The notes: generated from the letters alone by a model not told the origin. DNA of 64,000 nt from Leptospira brenneri (GCF_002812125.1 NZ_NPDQ01000003.1:62001-126000), one strand, 5' to 3'. Counted from the stretch's first letter, positions 9,966 to 18,660 are shown. Translations and numbers: made by a program.

Positions 9966-11852
9966 ATGATTGGGAAAGAAACATTTCATAAGATTTCCGT
10001 TGTTTTTCTATACCTCTTTTTTGTTCTCTCACCGTTTTCCATTAGTCTTTGCCAAATTTTTGCCGGTGCTTCCATTTTCTTTTTTATTTTAGATTCTATC
10101 TATCGAAGGCAATTTCCAAGTTTAGAACCAAATCTTCTGATTTGGATCCTTCTTTATCTAGGGTATCTCATCACCCCTGTCTTACATTGGGACACAACCA
10201 ATTGGAAACAGACCCTTTTGAAATCGGAATTTGGGGATGTGTGGATGGCATTTTTACTCACGTTTCATTCCCGTCTCTCACCAGAAGAGAAAACAGGTTT
10301 GAAAGGTGCCATTAGACTTGGTGCCCTAGCCCTTATCCTTTCCGGAATTTTATCCCTTCTTTCTCCATACAGACTGGCACCCTTTGTGATGGATGGATTC
10401 CAATACTTGGAAGGAAGACGCCTCCCCCATCTTCTGGTCCATTTTTTGGACAAAGTTTCTCTTTATCTACCCATTGGGTTTCAAAGTACCCACCTAACTT
10501 ATGGTGGTCTACTTGCCATCTACTTACCCTCCCTCTGGGAAAGAACTGCGAAAGGATGGTTCATCGCAAAGAAAAAACAAAAATACAGACTTTCACTCAT
10601 TTGGTATTTAGTTTTATCCAGCCTGGGAGTGTTTTTACTTTTTTTAAACCAAAGTAGGTCAATTTGGTTCGGGTTAGTTTTTGGGCTCTTTCTTATTAGC
10701 CTCCACAAAAAAGTCTCTATCAAAAAATACCTTCCTATCCTGGGATTAGGATTTTTTGTTCTGACTATCTTACTTTTCCTTTTCTATCAAAACAATTGGT
10801 TATTCCAAAGAGCCATTGATGATTTATTCGCTAAACGTTCGTTAGAGAACCAAAGAGTATGGATTCACAAAATGAATTTTGCGATCCTAAAAGATTTTTA
10901 TATTTTTGGAATTGGATCTGGCAATTATAGTTTTGAATTTATAGAAAAAGCAAACGTCATAGTGGCACGTTTGCCTGAATTGTATTATGATTTATCGATC
11001 ACTCCCAAATCCCATGCCCATTTTGATTTGATCCATTTTTGGTTACTAGGTGGAATCATTTCAGGAATTTCTTTTCTTTATTTTTTGTATTTAGAAACAA
11101 AAAACATCTTAGAAGATACAAAACATACCATTTTCTATTTGGGTTTTTTTGCCATCGTCTTTGCAGGAAGTTTCCAATGTTTTCTTTTGGATGATGAAGT
11201 TTTACTTCCTTTCCTTGGGATTTTGTGTTTACTCCCTGCTAGAAAGAAAAGAGAGAATTTCACTGGTTCCAAGTTTACCTTTCAAAATTCAAAAAATATA
11301 TTTCTCCTCCTTTTTCTTTGGATTCTCATTTCTTTTTTAGGGGCTCTCTACTTAACCAAAACTCCAGAAACGGAACTCTTTGTCCATAGAGCTCGCACGA
11401 AACATAACTTTCCTACCGCACTTGCACAAGCTTCCATCAATGCAAGCCTGCCAGTGGCGGTACAGAAAGGAACTGGTGAGTTGTATTTTAAACTTTCAGG
11501 TTGCCTCGACCATACTATAAATTTTAAAGAAACCCAGAGAGTCCGCAAAACTCCCGTTCAACTAAAAATTCACTGGGAAGAGAAAGTGGAGGGAGAACTT
11601 CCAGAGTCTCTTGTATTAGAAATTCGAAAACGGGAGAGTTTTGACCAAGACAAAGAATACCGAGTCCAAGCGGAACGAATTGTGAAAACAGAAAACTTTG
11701 TCCATTTAAGATCGAAACAAACGATCCAGGTGGATCCTAAGGATCATTTAGGAAATGAATTAGAATTTATTGATTTTGGGTTTCTATACACTTGGAAGGA
11801 GAATGTGAATCCTTACCTTCCTCGAATCGAAATTACAGGAAATTGTGACTAA
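9966..11852 (+). CDS. O-antigen ligase/Wzy-type membrane protein
   Basis: A 628-residue polytopic protein. About 10-12 membrane spans fill residues 1-450. The Wzy_C/WaaL wording is present: LLFLNQSRSIWFGLVFG in the middle and a periplasmic loop with SHAHFDLIHFWLLGG. Proteins of this family ligate O-antigen to lipid A core or polymerise it. Unusually, a ~160-residue extracytoplasmic tail follows the last membrane span (from about residue 465). This tail is beta-rich and unlike the compact end of E. coli WaaL. It is divergent from the WaaE-like gene, supporting an LPS role. Ligase versus polymerase cannot be decided from sequence. Confidence 0.8.
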   Translation: MIGKETFHKISVVFLYLFFVLSPFSISLCQIFAGASIFFFILDSIYRRQFPSLEPNLLIWILLYLGYLITPVLHWDTTNWKQTLLKSEFGDVWMAFLLTFHSRLSPEEKTGLKGAIRLGALALILSGILSLLSPYRLAPFVMDGFQYLEGRRLPHLLVHFLDKVSLYLPIGFQSTHLTYGGLLAIYLPSLWERTAKGWFIAKKKQKYRLSLIWYLVLSSLGVFLLFLNQSRSIWFGLVFGLFLISLHKKVSIKKYLPILGLGFFVLTILLFLFYQNNWLFQRAIDDLFAKRSLENQRVWIHKMNFAILKDFYIFGIGSGNYSFEFIEKANVIVARLPELYYDLSITPKSHAHFDLIHFWLLGGIISGISFLYFLYLETKNILEDTKHTIFYLGFFAIVFAGSFQCFLLDDEVLLPFLGILCLLPARKKRENFTGSKFTFQNSKNIFLLLFLWILISFLGALYLTKTPETELFVHRARTKHNFPTALAQASINASLPVAVQKGTGELYFKLSGCLDHTINFKETQRVRKTPVQLKIHWEEKVEGELPESLVLEIRKRESFDQDKEYRVQAERIVKTENFVHLRSKQTIQVDPKDHLGNELEFIDFGFLYTWKENVNPYLPRIEITGNCD

Positions 11853-11856
11853 GACA

Positions 11857-12076
11857 GCGAGGGGTCGCACATAAGAGATGTTGATCCTGGTCTTGTTTGA
11901 TTGGAAAGTTCGCGGGAACCCGCTTCAAACTTCGGCCTTCCTGGCCTTTCGTTCTCAGCCCGTCCTACTCGCGACTTCGGACATCCTGTCCTCAGAAAAA
12001 TGGCTTCATGCTCCATCCACCCTTGGCCTTACGGCCAACTTCGCCTCCGGCTTCTATAAAGCCTGCGCGGGGTCGC
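11857..12076. repeat. GC-rich structured intergenic element bounded by 12-bp direct repeats
   Basis: The gap between the ligase gene and tRNA-Leu is richer in G+C than its neighbours. It is framed by GCGAGGGGTCGC (11857-11868) and GCGCGGGGTCGC (12065-12076), 11 of 12 bases equal. Inside are several short perfect hairpins: GCGGG-aa-CCCGC (11912-11923), GGACA-tcc-TGTCC (11979-11991) and TTGGCC-ttac-GGCCAA (12023-12038), plus repeated TTCGGCC/TGGCC words. Overlapping open frames exist on the plus strand but have no ribosome-binding site and read through into the tRNA gene, so I do not call a protein. It looks like a dispersed intergenic repeat or a structured RNA. Confidence 0.5.
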
Positions 12077-12109
12077 TACGTTTTTTTTGACTCGCAATCG
12101 TTCGATTCA

Positions 12110-12193
12110 TACCTGGAGCGGGAATCGAACCCGCACGGGATTACTCCCACAGGATTTTAAGTCCTGTGTGTCTACCAGTTCCACCATCCAGGC
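12110..12193 (-). tRNA. tRNA-Leu (anticodon TAA)
   Basis: On the minus strand the acceptor arm GCCTGGA (12193-12187) pairs with TCCAGGT (12117-12111), including one G-U pair, with discriminator A at 12110. The anticodon arm CAGGACTTAAAATCCTG gives anticodon TAA. The long variable arm expected of tRNA-Leu (GGGAGTAATCCC) and the T-loop GGTTCGATTCC are present. CCA is not encoded. Confidence 0.95.
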
Positions 12194-12208
12194 GAATGTT
12201 TCCGTGAT

Positions 12209-12279
<71 letters not shown>

Positions 12280-12295
12280 AATCGTGACTTTGGAT

Positions 12296-12323
12296 AGGCT
12301 AAAATAGGAAGGTCTGGTGTCAA
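12296..12323 (-). promoter_or_regulatory. Possible promoter of the tRNA-Cys/tRNA-Leu unit
   Basis: A perfect TTGACA (12323-12318, minus strand) is followed after 16 bases by TAGCCT (12301-12296), a poor -10 match. The tRNA-Cys 5' end lies 17 bases further on, the right place for a stable-RNA promoter. The -35 is strong and the -10 weak, so this is a candidate only. Confidence 0.35.
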
Positions 12324-12411
12324 ATGGAAACTGGTTCCACTTTTCATCGGATTGTAACAATTCAGAGAAAAATCAAATTGCCTAAGGATTTTAAGAGGAT
12401 GGGCTGTAGAT

Positions 12412-12825
12412 ATGAACCTAAAGACCTTTCTCACTGTATCGATTTTATCAATCCTAACTCAGAATGCCTATGCAGACACAGTGACTGTAAAAGCAACCAA
12501 AGAGGTGATGGAAAATGTGAAAACTTCCTCACCCACTGCCAATTATGTTTTAGTAGAATCAAAAGACGGCACCAAACAAGCGTTTAAAAAGAATGCCGTG
12601 ACTGTTGTAACTCTACCTGTGGTTTGGGAAGCCCCAAAAGAAGAAGAAAAACCTGGTTTGTTTGGTTCTCTTTTTGCATCCAACCAAACCAAAGAAGAAA
12701 CAAAAACAGAACCGGAAAACGCAGAAGAACCAAAAGAAAATCCGGAAAACCAAAGTTTTTTTAAAAGAAAACTTCCTGAACTAGCAATGGGCGGGATGGC
12801 TCTTCTTTGGATTTTGCTCCCTTAA
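12412..12825 (+). CDS. Small exported protein, unknown function
   Basis: A 137-residue protein with a signal peptide ([21 protein letters not shown], cleavage before DTV). A short beta-rich segment follows (YVLVESKDGTKQAFKKNAVT), then a low-complexity acidic/lysine linker rich in Glu-Pro-Lys (residues ~75-115). A hydrophobic C-terminal stretch ends it (LAMGGMALLWILLP) and could anchor it in the membrane. No known domain is recognised. It stands alone between the tRNA pair and guaA, which is convergent 30 bases downstream. Confidence 0.65.
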   Translation: MNLKTFLTVSILSILTQNAYADTVTVKATKEVMENVKTSSPTANYVLVESKDGTKQAFKKNAVTVVTLPVVWEAPKEEEKPGLFGSLFASNQTKEETKTEPENAEEPKENPENQSFFKRKLPELAMGGMALLWILLP

Positions 12826-12855
12826 AATTTTCATAAATCAAATTTTAGAACTATT

Positions 12856-14655
12856 TTATTCCCATTCAATGGTTCCCGGTGGTTTGTGAGTGAGATCATA
12901 CAATACCAAAGAAATTTGTGGCAATGCTAACAATTCTTTGGTGATCCGGTCTAAAATCTTTCGATCCATCTGGTAAAAATTCGCAGTCATTGCCTCGGTT
13001 GATTCCACTGGCCGGAGCACCACTCCATAAGAATTTTCACGAAGTCCGACAGGCACAAGCACCACTGGCATTTGCCAAATCGATGTATGGATCGATTCAT
13101 CATAGAGGATTCGGTTTACAATCGCATCGGCATCTCTTAGAATATCAGAATGTTCTTTATCCAAAGTCAGTTTGGTATAATAAAAAGAACCGGAAAAGTT
13201 CTTAATTCCAGGAGCAAAAACAACCCTGTTAATCTCTTTTTTGAAATTGGTGATCATCACCGCCGATTTATCTAATTCGTTCCAATCGGCAGAAAAATCA
13301 TTCAAAACAGCGCAGTGTGCATAACTTCTTTGGTCCCCTTGGACTCCCACGGAAAGAATGGGTAAAATTTTTACTTCTGCATTTTGATCGCCGAGGCCTA
13401 AATCAGAAAAATCGATCTTAGGGGGTTTTGTTTCGGGGCTTGCAATCATTCGCACCACAAGGCCTGGGCCCGGGAATGGATGCCTTTCAATCCAACGTTC
13501 AGGAAGACCGAGCAGTCTTCCCAGTTCTCTCACTTCATCTTTATACAAATCAGCAATTGGTTCGACGATCTTTCCCTCTTGGATGAGTTTTTCAATTTGT
13601 GGAACTCGGTTGTGATGGGTTTTGATTTTATGAGAATGTTTGGTTCCCCCAGATTCAATGGTATCAGGATAAATGGTTCCTTGGCCAAGAAGCCAATGTT
13701 CCGAATCCAGTCCGAGTGATTCCGTAGCTTTGCTTTGCGCTTCTAAAAATAAATCTCCCACAATCCGACGTTTTTTTTCGGGTTCAAATTCAGATTCCAG
13801 ATGTTTGTAAAAGACTTCGCTTTCATCCCAAACCGTTAGGTCAAAACCAACTTGATGAAGGTTGTCCATAAGATCTTTTACTTCATCTTTACGCATAAAC
13901 CCCGTGTCGACAAGTAGGCCCTTCACCCGGTCTTTTCCCAGTGCTTTGGCAAGGAGTAAGTAAGCAACAGAAGAATCCACTCCTCCCGAAACCAGTAAAA
14001 AAACATTTTTACCAACAGGGACTTTCTTTTGTAACTCAGAGATTTGTTCTTCTAAAAACCGAGAAATACTCCAACTCGCACTAGCATCACATAAGTTCAC
14101 AAAGTTACGAAGTAAAACTTCCCCTTCTTCCGAATGAGTGACTTCCGGGTGGAATTGAATGCCAAATTGTTTTTTAGACTCATTAGAAACAAACGCATAA
14201 CGACAATTATCTGACGAAGCGACAATTTGAAAACCTTCTGGCATCCGAACCACTTCGTCACCATGGCTCATCCAAACTTTAGTTTTAGAGGAAAGGGATT
14301 TAGAAAGTAAAGAATCCGAATTTTGAATTTCTAAAATGGCAGGACCATATTCTTTTGAATTGGAAGAAACAACCTCACCACCGAGAGCCTTCATTAAAAG
14401 TTGGTGGCCATAACAAATTCCTAAAATAGGAACCGAAATTTTAAAAAACCCTTCGGGTAAAAGTGGTGCCCCTTTTTCATAAACACTGCTTGGGCCACCA
14501 GATAGAATGATTCCAGCATAGGATGCATAAACATTCAAAGGTTCTTCGTTAGAAAGAATTTCCGTATAAGCACCAAGCCTACGAATTCGGGATGCGATGA
14601 GGTGAGCGTATTGACCGCCGAAATCGACGACTGCAATTTTTTTATCACTTTTCAT
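12856..14655 (-). CDS. guaA: GMP synthase (glutamine-hydrolysing), long form
   Basis: GuaA makes GMP from XMP, glutamine and ATP. The start is the ATG at 14655 (MKSDKKIAVVDFGGQYAHL), giving 599 residues; the longer open frame would need a TTG far upstream. The amidotransferase domain has the nucleophile in GICYGHQLL and its His in IQFHPEVTHSEEG. The ATP pyrophosphatase P-loop is LVSGGVDSSV, and the C-terminal dimerisation domain ends in HKPPGTIEWE. At ~600 residues it is longer than the usual ~525. The extra length is in the dimerisation region around LSVGVQGDQRSYAH to LRDADAIVNRIL, resembling the long form seen in eukaryotes and some bacteria. Confidence 0.94.
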   Translation of the reverse strand: MKSDKKIAVVDFGGQYAHLIASRIRRLGAYTEILSNEEPLNVYASYAGIILSGGPSSVYEKGAPLLPEGFFKISVPILGICYGHQLLMKALGGEVVSSNSKEYGPAILEIQNSDSLLSKSLSSKTKVWMSHGDEVVRMPEGFQIVASSDNCRYAFVSNESKKQFGIQFHPEVTHSEEGEVLLRNFVNLCDASASWSISRFLEEQISELQKKVPVGKNVFLLVSGGVDSSVAYLLLAKALGKDRVKGLLVDTGFMRKDEVKDLMDNLHQVGFDLTVWDESEVFYKHLESEFEPEKKRRIVGDLFLEAQSKATESLGLDSEHWLLGQGTIYPDTIESGGTKHSHKIKTHHNRVPQIEKLIQEGKIVEPIADLYKDEVRELGRLLGLPERWIERHPFPGPGLVVRMIASPETKPPKIDFSDLGLGDQNAEVKILPILSVGVQGDQRSYAHCAVLNDFSADWNELDKSAVMITNFKKEINRVVFAPGIKNFSGSFYYTKLTLDKEHSDILRDADAIVNRILYDESIHTSIWQMPVVLVPVGLRENSYGVVLRPVESTEAMTANFYQMDRKILDRITKELLALPQISLVLYDLTHKPPGTIEWE

Positions 14656-14697
14656 GGGATGATTCCAAAATAATTTTGCAATTGTCGGGGTAAACAA

Positions 14698-15099
14698 ATG
14701 TCGGAAAAAAAATCAGAATCTTCTTACGAGGACAAACAAGACCATATCCCGTCCTGGAAAACACCTGAAATCGAATGGTTTGCCAATGTTTATGCCGGAA
14801 AAGAATACAATATCGAATTTACCATCCCAGAATTTACTGCTGTATGCCCCAAAACGGGACTTCCCGACTTTGGTTCCATTTTTATCGAATACATCCCTAG
14901 GGAGCGTTGTGTCGAACTCAAATCTCTAAAGGAATACATGATGGCCTACAGAAATGTAGGAATTTTCCACGAAAACGTAGTGAACAAAATCCTAGAAGAC
15001 TTTGTCTCTGCAGTGGATCCCATTTATGTAAAGGTGGTGGGTGATTATAATGTGCGAGGTGGAGTAAAAACCATCGTAAAACGAGAGTACAAAGCCTAA
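14698..15099 (+). CDS. queF: NADPH-dependent 7-cyano-7-deazaguanine reductase
   Basis: A 133-residue unimodular QueF. It has the active-site Cys in FTAVCPKTGLPDFG and the conserved ESLK-like segment (here VELKSLKEYMMAYRN). The NADPH/substrate residues are in FHENVVNKIL. The enzyme reduces preQ0 to preQ1 in queuosine biosynthesis. It is divergent from guaA, 42 bases away, and its stop abuts the ATG of the next gene with no gap, implying translational coupling with SemiSWEET and ferredoxin. Confidence 0.93.
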   Translation: MSEKKSESSYEDKQDHIPSWKTPEIEWFANVYAGKEYNIEFTIPEFTAVCPKTGLPDFGSIFIEYIPRERCVELKSLKEYMMAYRNVGIFHENVVNKILEDFVSAVDPIYVKVVGDYNVRGGVKTIVKREYKA

Positions 15100-15357
15100 A
15101 TGGAAAACCTAGTTGGCTACATTGCTGCCTTTTTAACGACTGTTTCTTTCCTTCCGCAAGTACTCCGAGTGGTAATGACCAAACAAACCCGAGACATCAG
15201 CCGAAATATGTACATTATGTTTTTTGCAGGTGTCCTTTTATGGCTGGTATATGGAATTTTAAAATCCGATTTTCCGATCATCCTCGCGAACACAGTTACC
15301 ATTTTCTTCGTATCCATTATTTTATTTTATAAACTCAAAACAGAGGAAGAGACATGA
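15100..15357 (+). CDS. SemiSWEET sugar transporter
   Basis: An 85-residue three-helix MtN3/SWEET repeat. It has the PQ motif in TTVSFLPQVLRVVMT, followed by TRDISRNMY and the third helix ILANTVTIFFVSIILFY. SemiSWEETs form homodimers that carry mono- or disaccharides across the inner membrane. Trp48 and Asn64, which I recall as the substrate-pocket residues of the L. biflexa SemiSWEET crystal structure, fall at exactly those positions here, and the sequence is close to that protein. It directly follows queF and overlaps the ferredoxin start by 4 bases (ATGA). Confidence 0.94.
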   Translation: MENLVGYIAAFLTTVSFLPQVLRVVMTKQTRDISRNMYIMFFAGVLLWLVYGILKSDFPIILANTVTIFFVSIILFYKLKTEEET

Positions 15358-15572
15358 GAAAAGCTTATGTAGACAAAGACAATTGTACTTCTTGTAACCA
15401 GTGCGCTGATAATATGCCAAAATACTTTATGATGGATGAGGACGATGTTTCTCAAACTCATATCGCAGGAGAATCCATAAACGATGCGGCAATTCCGGAA
15501 GAAGACGAAAAAAAAGTGCAAAAGGAAATGGATGAATGCCCAGGGGAATGCATCCACTGGAAAAAACACTAA
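15354..15572 (+). CDS. Small single-cluster [4Fe-4S] ferredoxin
   Basis: A 72-residue acidic protein. The cluster ligands are Cys in DNCTSCNQCADNMPKYF (C-x2-C-x2-C) and a Cys in the C-terminal DECPGECIHWKK, the layout of monocluster bacterial ferredoxins. It should act as a low-potential electron carrier in the cytoplasm. Its ATG overlaps the SemiSWEET stop. The link with queF may be incidental, since QueF uses NADPH; QueE, which does need electrons from such carriers, is not in the window. Confidence 0.88.
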   Translation: MRKAYVDKDNCTSCNQCADNMPKYFMMDEDDVSQTHIAGESINDAAIPEEDEKKVQKEMDECPGECIHWKKH

Positions 15573-15573
15573 C

Positions 15574-16458
15574 TTAAGTTTTCATCCAATCTTGCAATTT
15601 TTGGATTTGGCCATCCAAAGACAATTTTTCTCCCAAACGTGTCGCAAGATAAATTTGATTATCAAAACTTTTACAATCCTTATCGTTTCGATACAAAGAT
15701 GATTTTTTTTCTAAAAGATAGGTTGGTAATATAGAAACTCCCAAACCAAGTTCCAAAGCCGTTTTAATATCATGAAGATTTGGCAACACTGAATAGTTCG
15801 TTAGTTTGGGACGGGAATCAAAATTGACCTTCCAAAATCTTCTGACAATGGCAAAATCCTCGCTGTAAACTAACCAATGTTGTTTTTCCATCCAGGTTTT
15901 AATTGTTTCTAGTTTCTGTTTGTTTTGTCCCCGAAAGGGAAAACTGGGATCGAATGGAATCTTCGGGGATGCCACAAATACAAAGGTTTCTCGAAATAAT
16001 TCTGTAAACCCAATCCCTAGAACTGTTAATTTTTGGTTACTGATGACAAAATCAATTTCCTCTTTTGTGAGAGCTTCTAAAAGTTCAGGAGGAAAGCCAT
16101 ACTGCACGTGAAACCTCTCTCCTTCTTTAGAAAGCTTCGGTAAAATTTTTTCTAAAAATATTTCTTTGGCGGAACCGATTCTAAGTTCCCTAACCTTTTC
16201 TTTTGACCCCATTTGCCCTTCCATTCGTTCCAACTCTTCGATGGGTCCAGCAATTTTTACATACAACCGTTTGGCGGCGTCTGTCGGGATTAGATCTCTG
16301 GAAGTTCGGCGAAATAATACCTCTTTTCTATGCCTTTCCAAAGACTGTAAATGCAAACTGAGGGCTGGTTGCGATAACCCAAGGATTTTTCCTGCTTTGG
16401 TTAAATTCCTTTCTCTATAAATACAATAGAAACTTTGGTACAACTCAATTGGGTTCAT
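15574..16458 (-). CDS. LysR-family transcriptional regulator
   Basis: A 294-residue protein with the LysR winged helix at the N-terminus (LYQSFYCIYRERNLTKAGKI and LGLSQPALSLHLQSLER) and a PBP-like effector domain from about residue 90 (LRIGSAKEIFLEKILPKL). It is divergent from a DJ-1/PfpI gene, the classical arrangement in which a LysR protein controls its neighbour and itself. It converges with the ferredoxin gene, leaving a 1-base gap. The ligand is unknown. Confidence 0.92.
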   Translation of the reverse strand: MNPIELYQSFYCIYRERNLTKAGKILGLSQPALSLHLQSLERHRKEVLFRRTSRDLIPTDAAKRLYVKIAGPIEELERMEGQMGSKEKVRELRIGSAKEIFLEKILPKLSKEGERFHVQYGFPPELLEALTKEEIDFVISNQKLTVLGIGFTELFRETFVFVASPKIPFDPSFPFRGQNKQKLETIKTWMEKQHWLVYSEDFAIVRRFWKVNFDSRPKLTNYSVLPNLHDIKTALELGLGVSILPTYLLEKKSSLYRNDKDCKSFDNQIYLATRLGEKLSLDGQIQKLQDWMKT

Positions 16459-16531
16459 TAGGTATTAATATTTTTATATCATAGTATAAACACCATCATT
16501 ATTCTAATAACTATTTCCCCTTGTCTAAAAA

Positions 16532-16562
16532 ATTGATAAGGAAAAAAGTTTCGATTATCAAT
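16532..16562. promoter_or_regulatory. Inverted repeat, candidate LysR operator
   Basis: ATTGATAA (16532-16539) and TTATCAAT (16555-16562) are perfect 8-base inverted repeats 15 bases apart. They sit between the divergent LysR and PfpI genes and end 24 bases before the PfpI start. LysR proteins commonly bind dyads in such positions. Binding is inferred, not shown. Confidence 0.45.
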
Positions 16563-16586
16563 CAGATTTGAATACGAGAGGATCCA

Positions 16587-17255
16587 ATGAAAAAAGTATT
16601 ATTTGTTTTAACAAGCCATGGGGAAAAGGGAAATGCAGGTTCCACAGGCTATCATTTGGGAGAGGTGTCTCATCCATGGAAGGTGCTTCACGATGCAGGT
16701 GTTGAAATCGACTTAGTCAGTCCAAGAGGCGGAGAACCGCCTGTAGACGGGTTTGATTTAGAAGATCCTGCAAACAAAGAATTTTGGAACCACCCGGTCT
16801 ATCAAGAAAAACGAATCCATACAAAATCCCCCAAAGAAATAACACCAAGTGATTACTCTGCCATTTATTTTGCCGGTGGGCATGGAACCATGTGGGACTT
16901 TCCAGACAACAAAGAACTGCAAGAACTAACCAAAACCATCTATGAATCGGGTGGTGTAGTGGGCGCGGTTTGTCACGGCCCTTCGGCTCTTGTCAACGTT
17001 ACCCTTTCCAATGGTTCCAAACTCATTGCAGGGAAACGAGTGAATGGATTCTCAAATGAGGAAGAAGAAATTGTTAAACTGGAGGGAGTGGTTCCGTTTC
17101 TTTTAGAAAATAAACTCATCGCTTCGGGTGGAAAGTATTCTAAGTCAGCACCTTGGAACTCTCATGTAGAAGTGGATGAACGTCTTGTAACAGGACAAAA
17201 CCCACAGTCAGCAAAAGCGGTTGGAGAGGCCATTTTAAGTTTACTAAAGAAATAA
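16587..17255 (+). CDS. DJ-1/PfpI-family protein (class I amidotransferase fold)
   Basis: A 222-residue protein with the family nucleophile elbow GAVCHGPSAL (Cys-His), the conserved early Glu region (STGYHLGEVSHPW) and IYFAGGHGTMWDFP. This longer, HchA-like form includes glyoxalase III, deglycase-type and hydrolase members, so the reaction is uncertain. A role against reactive carbonyls or stress is usual for the group. It has an AGAGGA ribosome-binding site and is divergent from a LysR gene that probably controls it. Confidence 0.88.
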   Translation: MKKVLFVLTSHGEKGNAGSTGYHLGEVSHPWKVLHDAGVEIDLVSPRGGEPPVDGFDLEDPANKEFWNHPVYQEKRIHTKSPKEITPSDYSAIYFAGGHGTMWDFPDNKELQELTKTIYESGGVVGAVCHGPSALVNVTLSNGSKLIAGKRVNGFSNEEEEIVKLEGVVPFLLENKLIASGGKYSKSAPWNSHVEVDERLVTGQNPQSAKAVGEAILSLLKK

Positions 17256-17291
17256 AGATACCTCAGAGTTCAGTTACTTTGAAGTTCTCTT

Positions 17292-18641
17292 TCAGGGCTT
17301 TGTAGAAATACGAGGCCCTTTCTCTTTGGTCTTATTTTCTCTTAACCCCAAACTCTCTTTGACAATGCCAAATACATCTTTTACCGATTCGAAAGAATGT
17401 TTTTTCCCGCGAGGGTCGTAGACAAAACCAATGGTTTTCATTTCAGGGTTTGTATTCCAATATCCATGGCCATGGATGGAAGTTTGTGATTTGGAAAATA
17501 CCTCACCCTTTCTTGTGCCACTAAAAAATAATTTCTTTGAAGTGCGAAGGACTCCCAATGCAGAAGGATGGATTTTCGAAGTTGTTGAAACCCACTCGGC
17601 ACCGGGACAGAGTGTGAGAATTTCAGAAACAATGGATTCTAATTCTGATTCAGAAACTTTTGTATCGGCCGTGGGTAAAAGAATCGCAGTACCGCCAGAA
17701 CTTTTGAATGTAAGTTTGTAAGTTCCCGTTTCATCATCAATATAACCTTTTTGTTTTAAAACGACATTCGGTGCACAAACTGATTCTGCCGAATGAAAAC
17801 CATGATCAGAAACAATCACCACAGTTGGACTTTTTTTTGTAAAAGCACCGACCGATTGGAAAAATAAAGCAATGGCTTTGTCGAGTTGTAAAAGTCGAGT
17901 GAGCGCTCTTTCCGATCCTGGACCAAATCCGTGATGGTTGGTATCTAAATCCGTAGTATACACAAACATCAGGTCCGGTTTTTTCTTATGAAAAAGCCAA
18001 GTCGCTGTTTTAAGTTTAACTTCATCTTTGGAAACATCATTTAACGGAGCTCCTACGGCTAGTTCCGCTTCTTTGTGTAGATCTTTTGTGGAAAGAACCC
18101 GAAGGAGTTTGTCATCTTCAGGAATTTTTTTCCTCCAATACTGGGGAAGATTCCAATCAATGTTTGCACCCACAGTCACAGGCCAAAATACATTGGCTGT
18201 GGTTTTCTGATTCTCTTTTGCTAAATCCCAGATGGTAGGAACCAAGATATCTTCTACATACCACATCCATCCCCCATCGTTTTTTTCAAAAGGATCGGAG
18301 AGAGTATTGTTGTAGATTCCATGTTCTGCCGGATCCAAACCAGTCACCATAGAAGTATGTGCCGGATATGTTACAGATGGATTGATGGTTTCAATTTCAG
18401 AGACTCCGTATTTTTGAAAGAGTTCTGTTAAATGAGGGAAATAGGAATGGTATTTTGGATCCGACCAGTAATAGGCAGGAAATCCATCAATCGAGAGAAC
18501 AATGGTTTGGTGAACTTGGAGAGAATTCTTTTCTTTTACAGAAGTTTTTTTAGATTTGGCGTTCAGAGAAAAACAAAAAAGAAGAAAAAGAACTAACCCT
18601 AAATAGGGAAATGTTTTTTTGAATTGACCAAATGTTTGCAT
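17292..18641 (-). CDS. Alkaline-phosphatase-superfamily phosphodiesterase (NPP-like), exported
   Basis: The ATG at 18641 is preferred over a GTG at 18680 because it leads straight into a signal peptide (TFPYLGLVLFLLFCFSLNAK); this gives 449 residues. NPP-type metal and nucleophile sites are present: LSIDGFPAYYW (Asp), NPSVTYPAHTSMVTG (Thr nucleophile), TTDLDTNHHGFGPGS (Asp/His) and IVSDHGFHSAES (Asp-His). It probably cleaves phosphodiesters or pyrophosphates of nucleotides or lipids in the periplasm. The substrate cannot be told. It is the last ordinary gene before the accessory block that follows on the right. Confidence 0.88.
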   Translation of the reverse strand: MQTFGQFKKTFPYLGLVLFLLFCFSLNAKSKKTSVKEKNSLQVHQTIVLSIDGFPAYYWSDPKYHSYFPHLTELFQKYGVSEIETINPSVTYPAHTSMVTGLDPAEHGIYNNTLSDPFEKNDGGWMWYVEDILVPTIWDLAKENQKTTANVFWPVTVGANIDWNLPQYWRKKIPEDDKLLRVLSTKDLHKEAELAVGAPLNDVSKDEVKLKTATWLFHKKKPDLMFVYTTDLDTNHHGFGPGSERALTRLLQLDKAIALFFQSVGAFTKKSPTVVIVSDHGFHSAESVCAPNVVLKQKGYIDDETGTYKLTFKSSGGTAILLPTADTKVSESELESIVSEILTLCPGAEWVSTTSKIHPSALGVLRTSKKLFFSGTRKGEVFSKSQTSIHGHGYWNTNPEMKTIGFVYDPRGKKHSFESVKDVFGIVKESLGLRENKTKEKGPRISTKP

Positions 18642-18660
18642 AAACTCACGAAAGAAGTTA

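Noticed and set aside
11878..12160. Two overlapping plus-strand open frames of 70 and 87 codons in the GC-rich element
   Set aside because: No ribosome-binding site, low-complexity hairpin DNA, and one frame runs into the tRNA-Leu gene.
17294..17320. Possible terminator hairpin between PfpI and phosphodiesterase genes (AGGGC..GGCCCT)
   Set aside because: The stem is short and imperfect, and lies inside the coding end of the phosphodiesterase gene.
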